Source: Arbacia lixula (lineage: Eukaryota; Echinodermata; Echinoidea; Arbacioida; Arbaciidae). From it: a DNA stretch of 64,000 nt. The notes under the pieces were generated by a model. It was not told the DNA's origin. It made no database searches and worked only from the letters and a program-made list of their open reading frames with translations. The position numbers were made by a program, and so were the translations under genes. Position 1 is the first letter of the stretch, and each line of letters opens with the position of its first letter. This document shows positions 50,301 through 60,630 of this stretch, piece after piece. The DNA lies in assembly GCA_963669155.1 (NCBI GenBank), contig OZ022593.1, forward strand, positions 4,831,155-4,895,154, written 5' to 3'.

Positions 50301-53300
50301 TTGGCCTGTCTGCTGCAACCGATATGTGGTGTACTGTATTGTGAACACACCAAACTGGTGCCTGACAGATTCTCACAGCATTAAACCACTGGTGCAAAAC
50401 AGCAATTTGACCATTATTTTGTTGACACAAACCTGCCTGCACTTCTTTTGTATGTTCTTGTTACTGAATGTATCATTTTAGTCTGCATCCATCAGTAATA
50501 ATGCTGTTACCTGAGCAATCAACATGCATTACTTTATTGTACTCATTAATGATTAATAAAGTAATAATTAAAACAAATAGAAATTACTAAATGAACCAAC
50601 ATCTTACCTGTCTGTGTGCGCTGCTCCTTTTTGACTTTTGACCTCTCAACCTTTGACCTGTCTGACTTGATGCCCTTTGGGATGAGGTCATCAAGCACGA
50701 AAGATTCTGATTGGGCGCAGTCTCGATTCACATTGGGGTCCAGCCGAAACCCGCCTGAATCAAGACCAGGATTAATAAAAAACAGAACAGTCACGTCAGT
50801 GGATGAACACAAAATGTGCCAGAAAAAAATGGCCATTTTTTAAAAGTAAATCAGCTGTTTCAGAAATAAATGAACAAATAGTTTTAGTTGATACATTAAT
50901 AGTGCCCTACTTCGAATACAAAATTTCGGATCAAGGGTAAAGGAAACGCATACCTGCTGGATCCATGCAGTACTGCTTGTTGTTGTTGTCCGTCTCCATC
51001 TTAATCTGGCCTACCGCGTTGGCTCTGGCGACAGTGGGGCTCTGGAAAGTCATCCCCGGCGGCAGCTGGAAGTCCATCTGAAGCTGCTGTTGCTGCGGCT
51101 GCGGCTGCTGCTGTTGCTGTTGTTGCTGCTGTTGCTGCTGTTGTTGTTGCTGTTGTTGCTGGAGGTGGAACTGCTGTTGCTGCTGAAGTTGAGGCGGTTG
51201 CCGCTGTGTGAGGGTGACTATGCTGGGGAGCGGCTGGCAGCTCTGTGACGTCCCTGATGTAGTGTAGACCATCTGCTGGCTGGTGTTGCCTGTGATGACA
51301 GTGGACTGATGCACGGAGGTCTGTTGTTGTTGCTGTTGTTGTTGCTGTGCCACTATGTGAACAAGGGGACGAATACAAGTACAGTTCTTACCTTAATTTC
51401 AATACTTTGGACACATACGATAGGAAGGGAATATCAATTTCCTTTTTTCTAACCTCTTTTTAGTAAAGGTACTTAATCCATTCTATACTGAGCACACATC
51501 TATGCAGGCTGGCTTTTGTCTTTGGCTTTTTCCCACTCAGATACCAATAGCCATGACTCCCATATAATCTGCTGTATGGATAATAGACAACAAGCTTTGA
51601 ATAAACTTCAAATAACGTATAGGACACAATTAAGCCACAACCCTTTAGTTTATGGAGTTCCATGACAAATTTTGACATCCTAACTAGACCAGGGTTCACA
51701 AAGCCAGAAAATTTAACAGTAAGCAATGGGTTAACATACATATAAGAGGAACATCAATTTCCTTTTTCCATTTTTACTTTAGTTTTGATACTTTGCATCC
51801 ATTAAAGGAGAATACCAATATCCTTCTTTTGGTTCTTTTAGGGGATATCAATTCTCTTTTTTTGTTCTTTCTTTTGTTTAAGATACTTTGCACACATAAC
51901 AGAGGAATATTAATTGCCTTTATGGGTTCTCTCTTTTATGGGTATCCGCAAAAGATTATAATCTACATAGACAAAGACAAATATTCACTTCACTGGACGT
52001 TAAAGTATACCAGGTCAATGGGAACATGCTACATAGTTTCTTTGATATTCTGTACTTTGTTTGAAAGGTTTCATCTATGTTTATCTTTGTAATTTTAATC
52101 CAACTACTGATATTTTAGTATGATGTAAAGTCAATTCAATTAATGGAATTTGGGGGTAATTTGGTCATTTAATTGATGTGGTAATTTTGAGTTGAGCTTA
52201 AAGGGAATATACTGTACTGGGAAGACAAATAAGCCTTCAAAAGGTGATCGTGAGCAACCTTCTTGCCAATGGTCTTAAATTTATGTATTGTTCATTTTAG
52301 AAACTTGCTGAAAGTTATTTGCCCTCAAATGAGCTACATTTGTAAATCACTAATTACTCCAAATGTGGATCATTTGAGGGCAAATAACTTGCAGGAAGTT
52401 TCTAAAATGGACGATACAAAACTTAAGACCATTGGCAAGAAGATTGCTCACAATCACCTGTTTGAAGGCTTTTTGTCTTCCCAGTAGAGTATATTCCCTG
52501 TATCAAATACCATTCTTACCTGGCTGGGGCTGAGTCGAGGCATTCGACAAGCTGAAGTTGTAGCTTGATCCTCCAGCAAAGCCCATATTAGGGTTGTTAA
52601 ATTGAAAAGCACCTGTGAAATGGGTGAAATATGATGGCTTAGGGCATACACATTACACATCAAAGAAAAATTAAACAGGTGTTACGTTTCTCTCAATACA
52701 CCTACCAGTATTGCATGAATCAAAAACAACAACAAACATCAAGGTTGTATTAAAAATGAGAGAAAGCAAATTAGTTAAGCCCCCCCCCCTTTGACCCTTT
52801 CATGTCATAATGCTTGGCATCTGTGCACCCCCCCCCCCCCCTCACCCTGATAGAATTGCATCTACCTGCCCCTGCCCTTCCCCCCTCCCCTATCTCTCCC
52901 CGAACCCCGATGGACTGGTACCGACCTGCCCCTCCCCTACCCCACCTCCCCTGATGGACTGGTATCTACCTACTAATACCCCTCCCCTACCCCACACTGA
53001 TGGACTTCTACCTATCTGCTCCCCCTCCCCCTCCCCCTACACACCCTACTGGAATTGTACGCACCTCCCCAACCCCTCCCCCTTTATTACCCCACCCTGA
53101 TGGACTGGTACCTACCTGCTCCTCCCCCTCCTCCGATACCACTGCCCCCTCCGAGGCCCGCCTGGGGGTAGCTGCCGTACTCGTTGAACGTAGCAATGTG
53201 CTTCTTCCTCTTCCTTAAGATGCCCTCTCGATCTGTGAGCAGATGATTCAAGAGAAGGGATGGTATCTTGTTTCAATTACTTGTTTCAAGACATATACCA

Positions 53301-56300
53301 TAATCATGTCAAACTTGTATTAGTGATGAATCTAAGAGCAGACGAATCTAAATGAGGGATGCTCTCTTGTTTCAAGTACTTGTTTCAAGACATATACCAT
53401 AATCATATCAAACTTGTAATAGTGATAAATTCATATGGGATAGATGAACACATTTTTGTTTGTGCTACGACCATGTTGCATATAGGTTTTCCATTATTGT
53501 AACTTACCATCAATGGTAACTACCATGGCATCAGCCAATGAGCACTCATTATTGCACCTATTGCCATGGTAGTTACCATTGATGGCAAGTTACAATAACT
53601 GAAAACCTATATGCAATATGGCCCAGATATGGAAAAAACAATGAGCTATTTCAATTCTCATCTTTCACTCTGTTGCATACATCCACATATATGGTGATTT
53701 GATAGTGCTGCTTTTCTCATTCTCATTTATTTTCATTCTGTGATACTATTTCATTGTATTCAAGAGTGGCAAATAGCTGTAATCCGCAGCACAAGACACA
53801 TGATCATTTATCTTCTAGACCCTTATGCACACAGATGTGTATCATATAATATTTCTTTTCATAACTTCGTACTCATGAATGAGGGGGTGCGGTAAAGCAT
53901 GAACTCTTGATGTTTTTCGTTACAAATTTGAATGTAAAGCGTTCAACAATATGTGCAAAACAAACAAAAACAAAACATTTTCCCCACAATGCACTCTGTG
54001 TACTCACCTGGCACTTGCGGGTGGAAGGTGAAAGGCTTGGGGTCACTAGTCTCATTATCAGACTTCCTCTTGAGTTGGACGTGGACGTATACAGGCCGGT
54101 CGATGTTGATGTCTCGGTAGGCGGGGGTCTTGAAGACAATGGCATACTGCATACAAGCACAGGAGAACACATCAATTTGGGCATGCTTACTTTTGATAAA
54201 GGAAGGACTTTATCTGACATGTATTGGGTGTGCTTTGCCTCCTTTGATAACGGTGGATCCCAAATTGTGGTTCCTTCTGAAATTGCATTTACATCACTGT
54301 AAATACAATCAAATTCTCACTTACATATCTGTGGACATCAGTTGATCTCAAATGTGTACTTGTAGTCATCCTCTAATCATGCCCCGAGACAATTCTTTAC
54401 ATCCACACCTACCTAACTACAAAATGCAACATTTCTCATTCTCCGTTCTCTGGCCACTGACCTGTCTGTGGACACCCTTGATCTCAAATTTGTATTTGTA
54501 CGTACACTACAGCTCAAAGGAATTGGCATAGGGAAAGGGGAAGGGAAGAAAGGGAAGGAGCCGCAATTTTAAACCGTGGTATATTTTGTCCAGTTCAGCA
54601 TGAAACATGATGCATTTTAGGCTAAAGCATTGTGTTTCATACTGAACTGGACAAAATATACCGCGGTTTAAAAATGCGACTCCTTCCCTTTCTTCCCTTT
54701 CCCTTTCCCTATGCCAATTCCTTTGAGCTGTTGTGTATCTTCTAAGAATACCTGAAAACAATCCTTTACATCTACACCCAGCTAACTACAAAATACAAAA
54801 GTTCCCATTCACTTTTGGTTAGTACTTCAAACTACGCAAGCGTTATATAAAAGGGTATTATTATTATGATGATTATTATCATTATTGTTCTTAGTTCTCT
54901 GGCCACTGACCTGACGGTGGACATCCGTGGGGCCAAATTCTGCGAAGCTCTGCCAGGTCATCTGACCTTCCGGGGAGAGCTCAAAGAACTTGACCTGGAT
55001 GTCCTCCTTCTGGACCTTGTCACAGAGCAGGTACACTTCCTCCCCTCCCGTGCAGCAACCAGCGCTCTTGTCCATGCGGCAGATCTTCAGCGTTGTGGCA
55101 TTGGGTGCCTCTGTCAACATGATAAGAGGAAGGGTATAGTTATTTATTATTAATATTAATTTTGTTACTGTAATCATATCCCTCATTGATATATTCCAGT
55201 TTGTTGATTGAAGTATGTCTCATTGCCACAAATAGTTAGAAGCTCATAGGGGAAAAAGACTTCTTTGTGACATCATCAGAAAAATAGTCACCTCTTTCCC
55301 TGTCTCGATTTCAGTTCGGGTTCAGCCCTTGTAAATGCTTAATACACATTTCACGCACCCATTGTACTAAATGGGTTAAACATCAGGCAAAGAGTGAAGT
55401 GACATACCGCAATCACATATCAAAGAGATATTTTATACTCTCTAGGCTATGTTGCATATATAGGTTTACGAGTATGGTAACTCATCATCAATAGTAACTA
55501 CTTTGAAAAAAAACTGCAATGATGAGAGCTCATTGGCTGTTGCCATGGTAGTGACTATTGGTGGTAACTAACAATAATTGAAAACCTTTAATAGGTAACA
55601 TGGGCCTAACTGTGGACATTGTGACGTGTATTTAGACACAATGTATCATATTCTTTCTCAAAAGAGAGAGTGGCGGGTGACGTACTGCTATCAAAGACAG
55701 GGACGGAGATGACGGGTTCGAGGGGCTGGGTGAAGTGTCCGCTGCTGTCGGGCAGGTACGTCTGGAAGCACAATCGCACCACGCTCAGGTCCATGTCCTT
55801 GGCCATCTCCTTCGCCTTCTTCTCCACCTCCTCATCAGAGGGTTCCGTCCAGGGGTGGCCCCCTTGCGCTGATGAGTCGTGCACCAGGTCCCGGTACAGC
55901 CGGTGCTGCGCCAGGATGCGCGTCTTCAGCGTCGGCACCACGTCCTTGCGCGTCACGTGAAGGATGCCCAGGTTGGGGAAACTGGAGGTTCAGGAAAGAG
56001 CAGGATTAGGCTTAAAGACTGGGGGTGGTACTCCAAAATTCCTCCAAAGTTTCCCCCTAAGTTAAGTCTCCAAGATAAGAGGTGCCTAAAAGAGCCCAAA
56101 ATTGGTATTCCAGAATGTCCTCCTAGGACTCTCTTAATGCAAATTAGGGAGTGTTAGACCACACCCAATGTGCATTTATTAGCCAATGGAGGGAAGTGTT
56201 TCATTTCTCTATCTATCTCTATCTCTATCCTATTTCTCTCCACTGCTGAAGGAAGGCCTCCTCATCATTTTTCAATTTTCTTGTGCCGTTCGTTTCCATG

Positions 56301-59300
56301 TCATGCTACCATATTCTCTAATATCGTCAATCCACCTCCTACTTTGCCTGCCTCTTCTTCTGGTGTTATCTTTCATCTTTCCTCCTATCCAGATGACCAG
56401 CCCACCTCCATTTCTTTGATTTAATTTCCTGTACTACCCAGACTTTGTTTTTTTTTTCTCAAATCCTGGTTTCTAACTGTGTCCCTCTTTGTAACACCAA
56501 TCATAATTCTTTCCATAGCCCTTTCAGTTACTTTTCTCTCCAGTCTCTTAGTTGTGGTCCATGTTTCTGCTCCATAAGAGAGCACAGGTATGATGCATTG
56601 GTTGAAAATCTGTTTCTTGAGAGAAAGAGGGGGCTTCTCATCATGAAAGATAAAGTTGAGCTTGCCACATTTTGCCCAAGCTAACTGGATCCTTCTATTC
56701 ACTTCCCCTGCTGTTTCATTTTCTATGGAGATCTTTTCGCCCAAGTATATGTACTTGTCCACCTTTTCTACGGTCTTCCCCCGAACTGTGATTTTGTGTT
56801 CTTTCAATCTACTGCTAATCATTACCTTTGTCTTTGTGATATTCATTTTCAGTCCAGCTTTTTTGCTTTCTTCCCTTAGTTCTCTGATCATTTTCTCCAG
56901 TTCCTGAGGTGTATGGCTAAGTCGTAAAATGTTATCTGCAAATCTAAGGTGTGTCAGGTGTTCACCATCTACCACTATTCCTATTGATAGCCAACGATCT
57001 ATGAAGAGTCAATCACAATCATAACATCTCATCAGGACTTTCCCCTAGGTTTCATCCTAACTTTGTGCGTGCACATCAAAAATGGGCACGCGCCTAGGCA
57101 AATGAATGCTGCTCTTTTTGAATGCGTGTGTTATGAATGGCTAAGACAGGGGGGTGGCTCTCTTAAGTTTTCTCCTAAATTCTTTAATACACGCATTCCA
57201 GAATACCAATCCTCTTTCCGTTCTAATTTGCATAATTTTGCATAAAGTTAGGAGAAAACTAAGGATAGATTTCGGAATACCACTTCAGAGAAAACTTAAG
57301 AGTTACGATAAGATTTCTCCTTAGTGAGCATTTCGGAATACCATCCAGGATGTCCCATTTGCAAAAGTCATAAAACTGGGCAGGAATCAGCGATTTACCC
57401 TAACAATGACATGTATGAAATGTGACAGTCATAGCTTCACAAGCATTTTCAGGAAAAGTGAAAAACTACCCTTGTTTATATTTGAACCTCACCGACCATA
57501 CGTGTAGTCTACATTCATAATCGTATTGTCCCTGTCAGCGTACAGTGCAGGCATTGCTCCTATCCAACCGCTACAGACCATAACACACAGCGGTACATTC
57601 TACACAATAAAATGGCGGGCAGTGCACATAACCCCACTCGTGTAATATGTATCCCTGTTCCACTCACCTTGCAGTCATGTCCTTGGGGCCCACCTGCACG
57701 GTGCACAGCCCATCCTTGCAGTGCTTGCCCACGAGGGAGTGTGCATGTGGTCTGGGCGTGTCCTCACTAGTGACCAACGATACCACGATTCGGGCCGGGC
57801 CCTTGTAGTTACAAATCTAAAAGAAGTTGAAAGATAGATGTCTGTGCACTTAGACTACAGGTACCTGAAATCATATACAGTCACAGTCTGACAAGAAAAA
57901 GTTAATTTGTGAATATGAATTTAAGTATTACTACTAGAACTATAATGAGTACTATTACATGTACTAGTACTACTACTACTACTAAATGTACCACTATCAA
58001 TACTACTGTTACCACTAGTATTATACTGTTAACACTACTATTACTACAACTACTACTAAGCCTGAGTCATATCGATTTTTTCAGAAACCGGTGTTCGATG
58101 GCTTTGCGCCGATCGAACATCGATGCATCGACGGCACATTAACAAATTGTGTACAACGGATAGCGGAGTGCGAACGCCAGCGGTCGTGTACATTTTGCGT
58201 ATTACATGACGTCATTCAGCCACTGCCAAGAGCCAATTTATGAATGAAAATATAGTAAGCATGCGCAGTGCAATCCTTCCATTTCCCCACACAGTATTCC
58301 ACCAAAATAAGTGTGCAATTCTCTATCACCTCGTATCAAAATCGACCTAGAATTTCACTTTCCTTTATTTTATATGAGTTATGAAAGGTATTTTCGGAGA
58401 ATCTATTTTCTCACCGATATCGCACATGTAAGCGAATTTCAATAACTTCTTGCTTTTCCGTCAAAATCTTAAGAATTAGCGTCAATATGGCATCGTGTAA
58501 GTTGTAACGTGTAACGTGCACAAAGTCAATTGGCTTCCGGGTTTCGGACAACGTGACCAGATATCGTTATCGCTATCGATTAGCGACCACGTGGTCATGA
58601 CATGATCTACGCGATGCACCAATCAGCGGTCTCCGAATCGCTGTACGAAGACGCTCTTCCAGTCTGTTGGCAGCGTGTATGCAAATGAGCCTTAATGAGC
58701 GAACTTACGCACAATCGCCACTGTGCTGTTTCCGGGTTTTCACAACACACGATGCTATCCGTTGTACACAGTCTACAGACAAGTGTTCGTTGTGGCATTG
58801 CGCGGTATATAGTAGTGAACGAAAAGAAGCCAAGTATGTAGTAGCTGCTTGATCATCGAGCGACCAGTTCGTTCTCTTGATGTGCTACCTTCAAAACTCA
58901 CAAAAGAGAGTAGGAACCAAGTAAGCAAATTAAACTAATTAAAAAATATTAAGATAAATTGTGTATAACAGGACTATCAAACAAAAGATTTTGTGCTTTC
59001 TAGTCAATTTGGTAATTTCGTCGATGCATCAAATTCATCAAAACGAAATCGGAGTTCGACTTCTTCGATCGAACACCGGCTTAATAATCGATTCGACTCA
59101 GGCCTAACTACTACAAATACGTGTCAAAGTCCTAGCACTTGTGCTATTCTTACTACTACCTGCACTGATATTACTACTAAGTATGCTAGTCGTAGCACTT
59201 AGATTATTACTACATGTACTACCAGTCTACCACCACTAGTTACGACTACTACCACAGGTACTTCTGCTGACATTACACTACTACTGGTAACTATCACTAC

Positions 59301-60441
59301 TTGTATTACTTCTACTATAACTACTAGCTACTACTTCTACTACTACTACAACTACTGTTGCTATTACTGCTACTACTAGTAACTACATGTGTCACTACTA
59401 TGCTACTACAATACTACTGCTACTACTTCTACTACTACTACTATTACCGTGTACCACGAGGTGAAATTATAATATTGCTAATTATTATTATATTCCACAT
59501 GCTCAGAATGTTGCTATATGATTGGTCAAGAGTTGATCACGTGATGAGGCATAGTTTTTCCTATCAGATCACCTGAGAATGAAAGTTCGTTACACTCTAG
59601 GTGATAGTACTTTTTGGTTTCGCTGATCTCTTCACTCCTCACAGTCCTAATGCGTGATTAATATTTTGAGTACGCGCGAAATAAAAGTGCGTTACACTCG
59701 GACTATCACTTGACATCTAACGCATCCTAACGCGCGTCCTAACGCGCGTCCTAATGCGCGTCCCAATACACGTCCTAATACCCGTCCTAATGCGCGTCCT
59801 AATGCGCGTCCTAACGCGTGTTCCCCATGGCAGCGGCTCGGGGTTATGGAGGTAAGTAAACATTACCTTTTTACGTCAAATTGTCATTTTTGGTATAGAT
59901 AGTTGGTTTCAGATGTGGAATATAAAGCAAATAATCAACTTTTGGTTTCAAGCAATGAGACGAGCTATCACTTCCTCGGCGATCTGAATGTATACGCTAT
60001 CTTTCCTCAGCTGCGCTTCGGAAAGATAGCTACATCCAGATCGCCTTGGAAGTGATAGTTCGTCCCATCACCCTCACCAACGCTGATTATTTGCTTACTA
60101 TTACAACTACCAGTATTACTGCTACTATTAAGTACCACTATCATTTGCTCCTACCGGCATTACCCTGGAGCTTGACGTAAAAATTGCGACGGCGCGTACA
60201 GAAAGGAATGATTTACATGCATACACACAGCTTTAAAAAGGTTGCACATGGCATACAGTATTTGTCCAAATATATGTTTTTGCATGTAAATCTATGTGTA
60301 CCATATTCTGAACTTAGCACTGGCAAGAGCCCTGCTACAATGAAAGAAACTACAAATACCGCCAATCCCACTACCATTACCTCTACTTTTGCACTCTTGT
60401 CCCTACTTTTACTACTGTTGCTCCTTCAACTTCTGTCATTT

Positions 60442-60495
<54 letters not shown>

Positions 60496-60596
60496 TTACT
60501 ACTACTACTACTATTACTACTACTACTACCACTACTACTACTACTACTACTGCTACTATTACTACTACTACCACTACTACTACTACTACTACTATT

Positions 60597-60630
<34 letters not shown>

